Shown in pieces: positions 33,943 to 41,928 of a stretch of 64,000 nt of DNA. Source of the DNA: Streptomyces sp. NBC_00091 (GTDB lineage Bacteria; Actinomycetota; Actinomycetes; Streptomycetales; Streptomycetaceae); NCBI RefSeq assembly GCF_026343185.1, contig NZ_JAPEMA010000001.1:5580001-5644000 (forward strand), in the 5' to 3' direction. The position numbers were made by a program, and so were the translations under genes. The notes below the pieces were generated by a model. That model searched no databases, was not told where the DNA came from, and saw only the letters and a list, made by a program, of their open reading frames with translations. Position 1 is the stretch's first letter; every line of letters begins with the position of its first letter.

Positions 33943-34208
33943 GGGAGACAAGTTAAGCCCACGACTTCACCGGGTCCATAGCCAGGTGCCGCCAACACCG
34001 CTCTGACCTGCATATTCCCAGGTCAGCGCCACAGCTTTCACTTGACGTTCACCTGCACGATTCGTCACTTGCGCCCCGAGTTGAACCTACTCGTACTCGC
34101 CGGTTGGCTGTTGCACGCATATCGGGCTGACGCAGCGTCACAAGGCGGTGACCTCGGATGACGTCCCCTCAGTCGGAGGTTTTCCCGCCTTTCCCCGCCC
34201 TGGTGGTT

Positions 34209-35393
34209 TCAGGCGTCGCTCGGCCGGGCATAGGTACGGCCCTTCCAGGCGGCGCCGCGCCCCCGGTAGTGCTGCACGGCCGAGTCGACGGTCATCAGGA
34301 GGTAGAGCAGCGCGGTGAACGGCAGTAGCGGGGCGAGTACGGCCGACTGCCGGTAGTAGCGCAGCATCGGCAGGTAGGTCCCGGCCATCAAGAGCCAGGC
34401 GAGCCCCCCGGCCCAGGCCGTGGCGGTGCTTCCCGCCGAGGGCGGCCCCGCCAGTCCCGCGAGCAGGGCCGCCGGGGGGACGAGGTACACCAGCGCCAGA
34501 CCGGCCACCGTCCCGGCCAGCAGCAGGGGCTGGTGGCGCAGTTGGGTGTACGCGCTGCGGGACACCATCCGCCAGAGGTCCCCGAGGGCGGGATACGGGC
34601 GCACGCTGTCCACCCGCTCCGCCAGCCCGAGCCAGATCCGCCCGCCGGAGCGCTGGACGGCCCGGGCCAGGGAGACGTCGTCGATGACGGCCTGCCGGAT
34701 GGAGTCCGGGATCCCGGCGCGGACGGCCGCCTCGGTGCGGAGCAGCACGCAGCCGCCGGCCGCCGCGGCGGTCCGGGCGGTGGGGCGGTTGATCCGGCGG
34801 AAGGGGTACAGCTGGGCGAAGAAGTACACGAAGGCCGGTACGACGAGCCGCTCCCAGAAACTTGCGACGCGCAGCCGGGCCATCTGGGAGACGAGGTCGA
34901 GACGGGCGCTGGTCGCGGCGGCGACCAGTTCGCGCAGGCTGTCCGGCTCGTGGGCGATGTCGGCGTCGGTGAGGAGCAGGTACTCGGGCCCGGCGGTGGT
35001 GGCCCTTCGGGCGTGGGCGATCCCGTGGCGCAGCGCCCAGAGCTTGCCGGTCCAGCCGGGCGGGGGGTCCTCGGGGCTGACGACGGTCAGGGGGAGCCCG
35101 GGCTGCTCGGCGGCCAGCCGGCGGGCGAGGGCGGCCGTGCCGTCGCTGCTGCCGTCGTCGACCAGGACGATCTCCGCCTCGCCGGGATAGTCCTGGGCGA
35201 GGAGGGAGGGCAGGCTGCGGGGGAGCACCTCGGCCTCGTCCCTGGCCGGGACGACGATGGTCACGGACGGCCAGCGGGCCGGGGCGGTGCGAGGGGGGAG
35301 GCGGACGTCGGTGCGCCAGAACATGCCCTGGGCGAGGGTCAGCCAGAGCCAGGCGGCGAGGGAGGCGTAGGCGGCGATGAGGAGGAGGCCCAT
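34209..35393 (-). CDS. Membrane glycosyltransferase family 2 (HpnB-like)
   Basis: A 394-residue GT2 enzyme. An N-terminal membrane anchor (GLLLIAAYASLAAWLWLTLA) precedes the GT-A domain with PSVTIVVPARDEAEVLPRS, VLVDDGSSDGTA, LLTDADIAHEPDSL (DxD metal site) and a late QAVIDDVSLARAVQRSG block. Three or four C-terminal membrane helices follow. This is the layout of hopene-associated HpnB glycosyltransferases, but no hopanoid gene is nearby, so the acceptor is uncertain. The ATG has no good ribosome site. Confidence 0.85.
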   Translation of the reverse strand: MGLLLIAAYASLAAWLWLTLAQGMFWRTDVRLPPRTAPARWPSVTIVVPARDEAEVLPRSLPSLLAQDYPGEAEIVLVDDGSSDGTAALARRLAAEQPGLPLTVVSPEDPPPGWTGKLWALRHGIAHARRATTAGPEYLLLTDADIAHEPDSLRELVAAATSARLDLVSQMARLRVASFWERLVVPAFVYFFAQLYPFRRINRPTARTAAAAGGCVLLRTEAAVRAGIPDSIRQAVIDDVSLARAVQRSGGRIWLGLAERVDSVRPYPALGDLWRMVSRSAYTQLRHQPLLLAGTVAGLALVYLVPPAALLAGLAGPPSAGSTATAWAGGLAWLLMAGTYLPMLRYYRQSAVLAPLLPFTALLYLLMTVDSAVQHYRGRGAAWKGRTYARPSDA

Positions 35394-35566
35394 TGCGGCA
35401 GTGTTGCCGAACCCTGCGGGGCGTGTCGCGTGTCCGGGCCGGGTTCCGGGCGAGCCGGGTTCCGGGCGGGCCGGTGGGCGGGCCCCAGCCGGTTCCGGCC
35501 GGGGGCGCCGCGCGGGGCGGGGCGGTGGCCCTGCGGGGCTATCCCCCACCCCGCCCCTTCCCGAAA

Positions 35567-35846
35567 CCGGGGCTGCGCCCCGGGCCCGCACGGGGCTGCG
35601 CCCCCAGGCTGCGCCCCGACCCCAGCCGGGGCTGCGCCCCGACGTCCGCCCCCCACCCAGCCAGGGCTGCGCCCCGACCCCCGCCCCGGGCCCAGCCCCG
35701 ACCCCGGCCCCGGGCCCGCACGGGGCTGCGCCCCGACGTCTGCCCGGGCTGCGCCCCGGGCCCCGCCCCCCACCCAGCCAGGGCCCAGCCCCGACCTCAG
35801 CCCCGACCCCTGCCCCGGGCCCCGCACGGGGCTGCGCCCCCGGGCC
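35567..35846. repeat. Array of GGGGCTGCGCCCC hairpin repeats in a non-coding gap
   Basis: Within the 517-base intergenic region 35394-35910 about eight copies of GGGGCTGCGCCCC or a version lacking one or two leading G occur between 35569 and 35840. They are joined by GACCCC, GGGCCC and CACGG spacers. Each unit is a GGGGC-TGC-GCCCC self-complement. Both strands give open frames only because of composition. Upstream of the array (35394-35566) I see nothing but GC-rich sequence. Confidence 0.85.
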
Positions 35847-35910
35847 GGGTGGTGGGGGGAATCGGGCTTGGATTCGTGGGTGGGGTGGGGGTGTCGACTA
35901 AGGTGACCGG

Positions 35911-36705
35911 GTGAAGATCGCGCTCATGGACTCGGGAATCGGCCTCCTCGCTGCGGCCGCCGCGACGCGTCGGCTGCGGCCCGACGCCGATCTGCTGCTG
36001 TCCTCCGACCCCGACGGGATGCCCTGGGGGCCCCGCACCCCCGCCGACCTCACCGAGCGGGCCCGAGCCGTCGCCCTGGCCGCCGCCGCGCTGCGCCCGG
36101 ACGCGCTGATCGTGGCCTGCAACACCGCCTCCGTCCACTCCCTGGCCACCCTGCGGGGCGAGCTGGAGCCCGGTATCCCCGTCATCGGCACCGTGCCGGC
36201 GATCAAGCCCGCCGCGGCCGCCGGCGGGCGGGTGGCGATCTGGGCCACCCCCGCCACCACCGGCAGCCCGTACCAGCGCGGACTGATCCGCGACTTCGCC
36301 GCCGGGGTCCCGGTCACCGAAGTGCCCTGCCCCGGTCTGGCCGACGCGGTCGATGCCGGGGACGAGGCGGCCGTCGTCCGCGCCGTCTCGGCCGCCGCCG
36401 AGCTCACCCCGGCCGACGTCACGGACGTGGTCCTCGGCTGCACGCACTACGAGCTCGTCGAGGAGCTCATCCGCGCCGCCCTCGCCGCACGCTCCGGGGG
36501 AGCGGAGCTGCGGTTCCACGGCTCCGCCGAGGCCGTCGCCGTACAGGCGCTGCGCCGTATCGGCCTCGAGCCCGAGCCGGGGCTGCCCCGCACGGGCGGG
36601 CTGACCGTACTGCACAGCGGGCGGACCTCCGCACTGTCGGCCGCCGCCCTCGGCTACGCCGAAGGCCGGCTGCTCGCCGAGCGGGAGCAGGCCCACCAGC
36701 ACTGA
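35911..36705 (+). CDS. Aspartate/glutamate racemase family protein (MurI-like)
   Basis: A 264-residue protein with both catalytic cysteines of cofactor-independent glutamate racemases: ACNTAS near residue 70 and GCTHYELVEEL near 178. The N-terminal MDSGIG replaces the usual DSGvGG, and the phosphate-like PWG...P region is kept. It may supply D-glutamate for peptidoglycan or be a divergent racemase/hydantoin racemase; the altered first motif leaves doubt. TAAGGT (35899-35904) lies six bases before the GTG, consistent with a leaderless transcript. Confidence 0.82.
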   Translation: MKIALMDSGIGLLAAAAATRRLRPDADLLLSSDPDGMPWGPRTPADLTERARAVALAAAALRPDALIVACNTASVHSLATLRGELEPGIPVIGTVPAIKPAAAAGGRVAIWATPATTGSPYQRGLIRDFAAGVPVTEVPCPGLADAVDAGDEAAVVRAVSAAAELTPADVTDVVLGCTHYELVEELIRAALAARSGGAELRFHGSAEAVAVQALRRIGLEPEPGLPRTGGLTVLHSGRTSALSAAALGYAEGRLLAEREQAHQH

Positions 36706-36727
36706 CGGGGCGGGCGGCGAAAGGCAG

Positions 36728-36756
36728 TTCCACCGGGCGGGTCCGGCTCGCATACT
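36728..36756 (+). promoter_or_regulatory. Promoter for a leaderless mRNA of the Cys-tailed membrane protein
   Basis: TTCCAC (36728-36733), 17 bases, CATACT (36751-36756), then six bases to the GTG start at 36763. No Shine-Dalgarno is present. Confidence 0.55.
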
Positions 36757-36762
36757 GGCTCT

Positions 36763-38049
36763 GTGATTGCCTATGCCAAGCACCTTCCCGCCGGGGTGAG
36801 ACCGGCAAGTGATGTGCGGACATGGGGTGTTGAGGAGTCCGAGCGCTGGCGCAAGGCCCGCGCGCCGCTCTTCTTCGCCCCTGCTGCGGGGAGTTGGCTC
36901 CTCGGTGTCCTGGTAACCGTCTCGCTCGTACTGATCCTCGGCGACGAGGGGCCCGCCCAGCCGGTGGGCACGCAGTGGCGGGCCTATCCCGCAGCGGTCC
37001 TGCTGGTGGCGCTGCCCCTGTGGTACCGGTTCGTGCCGGCCGCGGCGGCGGTGTCCGCCGCCGTGCTCGTGGTCGCATCGGCCGCCTCCCTGACCGGTGG
37101 CGCCGGGTACGTCCTGGTGTTCCTGGGGTCGCTGTGGGCGCTGGCCGGGGCGCTGCTGCGCCTGCGGGCCCGCCGCCGGCAGGAGCGGCTGGCCCTCACC
37201 GCGGCCGGACCGGCCCGCTTCCCGCTGCCGGCCCGGCTGCCGTCCGGGCACGAGCGGCGCGGCAACACGCGGATCATCATCGGGGCCCTCCTGTGCCTCT
37301 TCGCCGTCGGCATCCTCGTGGACGGCCTCGTCGAGGACCTCGGGGTGAGCGCCGGGGAGCTCCCGTACGACGCCGTCGGCCAGCAGCGCTGGGCCCTGGT
37401 GCTGCTGGTGCTCGGGAGCACGCTCCTGGGCTGGGGCTGGACCGCCGACCGGGCCGTGCGGCGGCTGTACGAGGAGGACCAGCCCGCCTTCGTCGTCGGC
37501 GTACGCATCTCCCCCTCCGGGCACCACTGGCTGCTCCCGGACGCCGACGACACGGCGGGCCGGCCCCTGATCCCCTTCCGGCCCGGGCGCCAGGACGCCA
37601 TCCCCTGGGCGCGGCTGCTGGCCCGGGGGGCGGACGGGCCGCCCCTGCCCGGCCAGCACGACATAGACGCCCGCGCCGAGCCCTTCGAGGCGGTGCTCTA
37701 CGGAGCGCCGTGCGAGGGCGCCGAGGCCGTCCTGGAGTGCGCCGTCAACGACGGCCACAGCATCGCCTCCCGCGTCACGGCCGCCCCCCTGCTGCCCCGC
37801 CGCCACCACCGCCTCGGCCGGTGGAGCCCGGCCGGCGTCTCCTACCGCGAGAGCTCCGAGGGGTGGCGGGTGCACGCGGAGGCGCGCCGGCGGGAGCAGG
37901 AGCGGGCCCGGCAGCAGAGCGCCCGCACCAGCAAGCGGGCCACGGCGACGGGGACCGCCGGAACGACCGCCGCCGGCTGTGGCGGTGGTGGTGGCGGAGG
38001 GTGCGGCGGTGACGGTGGTGGTGGCTGCGGAGGCTGCGGCTGCGGCTGA
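36763..38049 (+). CDS. Membrane protein with a cysteine/glycine-rich C-terminal tail
   Basis: A 428-residue protein. There are at least five hydrophobic segments between residues 40 and 230 (LLGVLVTVSLVLILG, AAVLLVALPLWYRFV, YVLVFLGSLWALAGALL, IIIGALLCLFAVGILV, ALVLLVLGSTLLGWGW). A soluble domain of about 140 residues follows, then an Arg/Glu-rich helix and a final tail of almost pure Gly with five Cys (AGCGGGG...CGGDGGGGCGGCGCG). I do not recognise the family; the Cys/Gly tail recalls metal-binding or modified tails of other Streptomyces membrane proteins. Next to a racemase-like gene on the same strand, 57 bases apart. Confidence 0.75.
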   Translation: MIAYAKHLPAGVRPASDVRTWGVEESERWRKARAPLFFAPAAGSWLLGVLVTVSLVLILGDEGPAQPVGTQWRAYPAAVLLVALPLWYRFVPAAAAVSAAVLVVASAASLTGGAGYVLVFLGSLWALAGALLRLRARRRQERLALTAAGPARFPLPARLPSGHERRGNTRIIIGALLCLFAVGILVDGLVEDLGVSAGELPYDAVGQQRWALVLLVLGSTLLGWGWTADRAVRRLYEEDQPAFVVGVRISPSGHHWLLPDADDTAGRPLIPFRPGRQDAIPWARLLARGADGPPLPGQHDIDARAEPFEAVLYGAPCEGAEAVLECAVNDGHSIASRVTAAPLLPRRHHRLGRWSPAGVSYRESSEGWRVHAEARRREQERARQQSARTSKRATATGTAGTTAAGCGGGGGGGCGGDGGGGCGGCGCG

Positions 38050-38066
38050 TCCCACCGCCCCCGGTG

Positions 38067-38987
38067 TCAGGCGGCGTCCGCGAGCCGCCGGGCCAGGGCC
38101 CGCAGCGCCTCCGCGTCCAGGACCCGGTCGCCGAAGCCGGGCAGCGGTACGTGCAGCGGGGCGGTCCAGTGTTCCGGGACCGCCCCCTGCCCGTACACGG
38201 CGCCGGCCAGGGTCCCGGTCACCGCGGCGACCGTGTCGGTGTCCCCGCCCAGGTCCACGGCGGCCCGTACGGCCCCGGCGAACCCGGTGGTCGTCCGCAG
38301 CGCCCACACCGCCGAGCCCAGGCAGGGCCACACCGCCCCGTTGAACTCCGTGGCCCGGTCCGGGTGCCAGTCGGCGGCGAGCACCCGGGCGTACCGGTCG
38401 CGGTGGTCCGGGTGCACCGAGCCCAGCGCGTCCGGGAGCGCGGCCACCGGATCCCCGCCGTCCAGGGCCACCCGTACGAGCTCGTGCAGGAGGGCGGTGC
38501 CCTCCCAGGCGGCCCGGTCACCGTGGGTGAGGGCGGCGATCCGCCGGGCGGCGTCCATGGAGGCCTCCCGTCCGGCGGGCGCGAAGTACACCGCCGAGGT
38601 GGCGGCGCGCATCAGGGAACCATTGCCCGCCGCCCGCGCGTTGATCTGGAAGTGCAGTGCGGCCGCCAGGTCCCAGGGCTGGCCGTTGGTCAGCACGTCC
38701 TCGGTCTGGAGGCCGATGTCCTTGGGCCGGCCGGCGGCCCAGCGCTGGAACCGCCAGAAGACGTCGGGGAGTTCGAGTCCGCCGTGCTCCAGCAGGGACT
38801 CGCCGACGAGGACCGCCATCTGGGTGTCGTCCGTCGCCTCGCCCGGATCCCAGCCGCCGCCCCCGCGCATCTCCTCGCCCCGCGCGCTGAGCTGCCCCGC
38901 CGGCCCGAACTCGTACGGAGCCCCCAGCGCGTCCCCCGCCGCCGAGCCCAGTACGGCTCCCACGGCCCGGTCCAGCCGTGTGGTCAC
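38067..38987 (-). CDS. ADP-ribosylglycohydrolase family protein
   Basis: A 306-residue ARH/DraG-type protein. The di-magnesium site is visible at both ends: GSAAGDALGAPYEF and EATDDTQMA near the N terminus, and VDLGGDTDTVAAVTG near residue 250. Such enzymes remove ADP-ribose from proteins or nucleic acids. The GTG at 38987 follows GAGGAGGG. The upstream tetR gene ends at 38984, so the two overlap by four bases (GTGA) and are translationally coupled in one operon. Confidence 0.9.
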   Translation of the reverse strand: MTTRLDRAVGAVLGSAAGDALGAPYEFGPAGQLSARGEEMRGGGGWDPGEATDDTQMAVLVGESLLEHGGLELPDVFWRFQRWAAGRPKDIGLQTEDVLTNGQPWDLAAALHFQINARAAGNGSLMRAATSAVYFAPAGREASMDAARRIAALTHGDRAAWEGTALLHELVRVALDGGDPVAALPDALGSVHPDHRDRYARVLAADWHPDRATEFNGAVWPCLGSAVWALRTTTGFAGAVRAAVDLGGDTDTVAAVTGTLAGAVYGQGAVPEHWTAPLHVPLPGFGDRVLDAEALRALARRLADAA

Positions 38988-39589
38988 GGGCCCTCCTCGG
39001 GGCACACGGCCTCGGGGCACACGGCCGCCAGCAGGGCGCGCGTGAAGCCGTCGAGGTCGTCGAGCCCGGCCGCGGCCAGGGTCTCGGGGCCCCCCGCCAG
39101 CAGGTGGGGGAGCGCCCCGTGCAGCCCGAGGGTCAGGGCGCGGGCCTGCTGCGGCCCGGCGGGGAGACCGGCTCCGGCCAGCAGGGACCCGTACGCGGCG
39201 AAGTCGCCGGCGGCGATCGGGTCCAGCAGCGCCGCCAGCCAGGGCCGCCGGGCGGCCTCGGTCAGCAGCTCCAGGTAGGCCAGCATGCGCGGCCGCCCGG
39301 GCCCGGCCACGTCCCGCAGCAGCCCGGCCAGCAGGGCGGCCAGCCCCGCCCGGTCGGACGGACCCGGCCCGGCGCCCGCCAGGGCCGCGGCCAGGGCCCG
39401 GTACTGCTCCAGGCAGCGTTCGGCCACGGCCCGCAGCAGCGCGTCGCGGCTCGGGAAGTAGTTCTTGGCCGTGCCCAGCGGCACGTCGGCGGCGGCGTCG
39501 ACGGCCCGGTGGGTGAGTCCGCGCCCGCCCGCGTCGGCCAGCACCGCCACGGCCGCGTCGCGCAGCCGGTCCCTCCGGTCCTGATTCAC
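38984..39589 (-). CDS. TetR family transcriptional regulator
   Basis: A 201-residue regulator with the HTH GLTHRAVDAAADVPLGTAKNYFPSRD around residues 25-55 and a C-terminal alpha-helical ligand domain. TATCCT on this strand lies six bases before the GTG at 39589 with no Shine-Dalgarno, consistent with a leaderless mRNA. Two ACCAC-n4-GTGGT dyads overlap its promoter and that of the divergent FAD monooxygenase, so it probably represses both. Its stop overlaps the start of the ADP-ribosylglycohydrolase gene by four bases. Confidence 0.88.
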   Translation of the reverse strand: MNQDRRDRLRDAAVAVLADAGGRGLTHRAVDAAADVPLGTAKNYFPSRDALLRAVAERCLEQYRALAAALAGAGPGPSDRAGLAALLAGLLRDVAGPGRPRMLAYLELLTEAARRPWLAALLDPIAAGDFAAYGSLLAGAGLPAGPQQARALTLGLHGALPHLLAGGPETLAAAGLDDLDGFTRALLAAVCPEAVCPEEGP

Positions 39590-39601
39590 CTTGTCAGGAT
39601 A

Positions 39602-39643
39602 ACCACAACCGTGGTACCACGGATGGGGTACCACGGTTGTGGT
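39602..39643. promoter_or_regulatory. TetR operator pair between tetR and the FAD monooxygenase gene
   Basis: Perfect 17-base inverted arms ACCACAACCGTGGTACC (39602-39618) and its complement (39627-39643) with an eight-base centre. Each arm contains its own dyad, ACCAC-AACC-GTGGT or ACCAC-GGTT-GTGGT, so two TetR dimers could bind. Confidence 0.82.
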
Positions 39644-39682
39644 GGAACGGTTGGCTTCTTCCGACGGATCGAGGGGCATGCC

Positions 39683-40738
39683 ATGGACAACGGCAGGAAC
39701 GACGAGAGCGGCACGGCCGTGGTCGTCGGTGCGGGCGTCGGCGGGCTCGCCACCGCCATCGGGCTGCGCCGCGCGGGCTGGTCCGTGCGCGTCCTGGAGG
39801 GCCGGACCGCCCCGGATCGCTACGGCACCGCCTTCGGGATCCACCCCACCGCCCAGTCCGCCCTCGACCGGCTCGGCCTCGGCGAGGCCCTGCGCACGCG
39901 GGCGGTCCCGTACCGCAGGGCCCACGTCCGCCGTCCGGACGGCACGGTGCTCGCCGCCCTCCCCCTCGAGCGCATCGAGCGCAAGGCCGGCCGCCCCGAA
40001 CTCCTCATCGCCCGGCCCCACCTGATCGACGCGCTGCACGCCGAACTCGACCGGCTCGGCGCCGCCGTCGAGTACGGGCAGCGGCTCACCGACCCCCGGA
40101 CCCTCGGGGCCGACCTCGTCGTCGGCGCCGACGGCATCCACAGCACCGTCCGCACCGCACACTTCGGCGCCCGCAGCGGCGTGCGCGCCATCGGCGGCGT
40201 CGCCTGGATCGGCATCGCCGGCTTCGAGACCGCGATCCACGGGGAGACCTGGGGCGAGGGCCGCTTCTTCGGGATGACCCCCGTCGAACCGGGCCGCACC
40301 AACTGGTACGCCACCGTCCCCGAGGCCACCACCGCCGGGGAACTGCGGGCCGCCTTCGCCGGCTGGCACGACCCGATCCCGCGCGTGCTCGCCCACACCG
40401 ACCCCGCGACCTGGATCCGGTACGAGATGCGCCACCTCCACCCGGCGCTCCCCGCCTTCGTCGCCGCCGGACGGATCGCCCTCGTCGGGGACGCCGCGCA
40501 CGCCATGACCCCCAACCTCGGCCAGGGCGCCTGCACCGCCCTCCTCGACGCCGAGGCCCTCACCCGCGCCGTCGCCGCCCACGGCCGGGCCGCCCTGCCC
40601 GCCGCCCTGCGCGCGTACGACGCCGAACGCCGCCGCAGCGCGCAGCGCGTGGCCCTCGGCTCCAGGACCCTGCACCGTTTCGCGACCACCCGCCGCCCCC
40701 GCCTCCGCGACGCCCTGGTGCGCCTCCTGCCCGGCTAG
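39683..40738 (+). CDS. FAD-dependent monooxygenase (PHBH-like)
   Basis: A 351-residue group A flavoprotein monooxygenase. The FAD motif is VVVGAGVGGLATAIGLRRAG near residue 13, the DG motif VVGADGIHSTVR near 150 and the GD motif ALVGDAAHAMTPNLGQG near 270, all intact. It would hydroxylate an aromatic or polyketide-like substrate with NAD(P)H and O2. GAGGGG precedes the ATG. It is controlled by the divergent TetR through the ACCAC/GTGGT dyads and could serve in detoxification; the inducer is unknown. Confidence 0.9.
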   Translation: MDNGRNDESGTAVVVGAGVGGLATAIGLRRAGWSVRVLEGRTAPDRYGTAFGIHPTAQSALDRLGLGEALRTRAVPYRRAHVRRPDGTVLAALPLERIERKAGRPELLIARPHLIDALHAELDRLGAAVEYGQRLTDPRTLGADLVVGADGIHSTVRTAHFGARSGVRAIGGVAWIGIAGFETAIHGETWGEGRFFGMTPVEPGRTNWYATVPEATTAGELRAAFAGWHDPIPRVLAHTDPATWIRYEMRHLHPALPAFVAAGRIALVGDAAHAMTPNLGQGACTALLDAEALTRAVAAHGRAALPAALRAYDAERRRSAQRVALGSRTLHRFATTRRPRLRDALVRLLPG

Positions 40739-40744
40739 GCCGAC

Positions 40745-41218
40745 CTAGGCTCCGGCCAGCCGGGCCGCCAGTTCCTCCCCGGAGACGTCCTCCAGGTGGG
40801 TCAGGAACACCCAGACGTGGCCGGACGGGTCGCGGAGGACTGCGGTGCGGTCGCCGTGGAACTGGTCGGCCGGCTCCTGTAGCAGCTCCGCGCCGGCCGC
40901 CACGGCCGTCCGTACCAGGGCGTCCACGTCCGGGACGTACACGTGCAGGGCGGCCGAGGTTCCGCCGAGCGCGGCGGGCGAGGAGAAGGGGCCCCCGTCG
41001 GCGTCGCCGAGCATCAGGACCGCCTCGCCGATCCGGATCTCGGCGTGCAGCACCCCGCCGCCCGGGGCGTCGAGGCGGAAGTCCTCGACCGCGCCGAAGG
41101 CCCGGGTGTAGAAGGAGAGCGCGGCGTCCGCGTCGGCCACCATGATGTGCGGAACCACCGCGGTGCGGTAGCGCTCGGGAACGATCCGGGATGCGTCGTG
41201 ATGCGTCTGATTCGTCAT
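40745..41218 (-). CDS. VOC family (glyoxalase/bleomycin-resistance-like) protein
   Basis: A 157-residue VOC superfamily protein of the PhnB/YdeM-type with VVPHIMVADADAALSFYTRAFGA at the start of the first beta-alpha-beta-beta-beta unit. LHVYVPDVDALVRTAVAAGAE begins the second, which ends RTAVLRDPSGHVWVFLTH. It could be a glyoxalase, resistance protein or dioxygenase relative; metal ligands are not clear. The ATG at 41218 is favoured because TACGGT lies seven bases upstream; a GTG at 41224 is also in frame. Confidence 0.87.
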   Translation of the reverse strand: MTNQTHHDASRIVPERYRTAVVPHIMVADADAALSFYTRAFGAVEDFRLDAPGGGVLHAEIRIGEAVLMLGDADGGPFSSPAALGGTSAALHVYVPDVDALVRTAVAAGAELLQEPADQFHGDRTAVLRDPSGHVWVFLTHLEDVSGEELAARLAGA

Positions 41219-41225
41219 GCACACG

Positions 41226-41256
41226 ACCGTAGAACCTCAAGTTTGGTCGAGGTCAA
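41226..41256 (-). promoter_or_regulatory. Promoter for the VOC gene
   Basis: On the minus strand TTGACC (41256-41251), 19 bases, TACGGT (41231-41226), then seven bases to the ATG. Consistent with a leaderless mRNA. Confidence 0.45.
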
Positions 41257-41346
41257 GCGTGGGCAGGCGCCATTGCGCGAAGGGCGATGCGCCGAGTGGG
41301 CGCAGAGGTGGTGGCGGACATGCGGAACGTGAGTACGCTGCTGCTC

Positions 41347-41862
41347 ATGACGGGTCACCCCCCAGGCCCTCTCTGGACGGGCCGGGCTTCCAACCGTGCG
41401 CAGTGGCTGTTCGCCGCAGCCGGTGCGGCCTGTCTCGCGCTGGGTGTCGAACTGGCCGTCGACAACTCCTGGACCGCCGGATTCGTTCCGCTGCTGATGT
41501 CCGTGATCGGCTGCCTCGCGGTCGGGCTGCTCATCCTCTACGGCACCCTCGCCTTCGTGCACGTGGCCGTCACCGTCGACGCCGAAGCCCTCGAAGTGCG
41601 CTGCGGCCACATCGGACTGCCCCGCCGCCGGATCCGGCTCGCCGAGGTCACCGCCGCCGAGTTCCGCCCCCGCATCACCCCGCAGCAGTGGGGCGGCTGG
41701 GGCTACCGCTGGCGCCCCGACCGGGGCACGGCCGTCATCGTCCGGCGCGGCGAGGGGCTGGAGCTGCGCCTCGGCGACGGCAAGCTCTTCACGGTCACCG
41801 TCGACGACGCGGAGAACGCCGTCAAGGTCATCCGCACCCACCTGCGCACCCTCGCCCGGTAG
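41347..41862 (+). CDS. Small membrane protein with PH-like domain
   Basis: A 171-residue protein: two membrane helices near residues 20-70 (WLFAAAGAACLALGVELAV, VIGCLAVGLLILYGTLAFV) and then a beta-rich domain of about 90 residues. The latter has VEALEVRCGH-type strands, a GGWGYRWRPDRG loop and LRLGDGKLFTVTVDDAE, similar to bacterial PH or DUF3093-like domains. No function is known. ATG 41347 lies seven bases after TACGCT; upstream in-frame ATGs at 41320 and 41287 are possible. Confidence 0.65.
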   Translation: MTGHPPGPLWTGRASNRAQWLFAAAGAACLALGVELAVDNSWTAGFVPLLMSVIGCLAVGLLILYGTLAFVHVAVTVDAEALEVRCGHIGLPRRRIRLAEVTAAEFRPRITPQQWGGWGYRWRPDRGTAVIVRRGEGLELRLGDGKLFTVTVDDAENAVKVIRTHLRTLAR

Positions 41863-41928
41863 ATCGTTTCCGGCGGGCGGGGCGGCTCCTTACCGGCCCT
41901 TGGGACGCGGGGACGTACACTCCGCCAG

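Noticed and set aside
35539..35906. Several short open frames of 60-250 residues in the GGGGCTGCGCCCC array
   Set aside because: They exist in all six frames because of composition and repeat content, with no start context or conserved motif.
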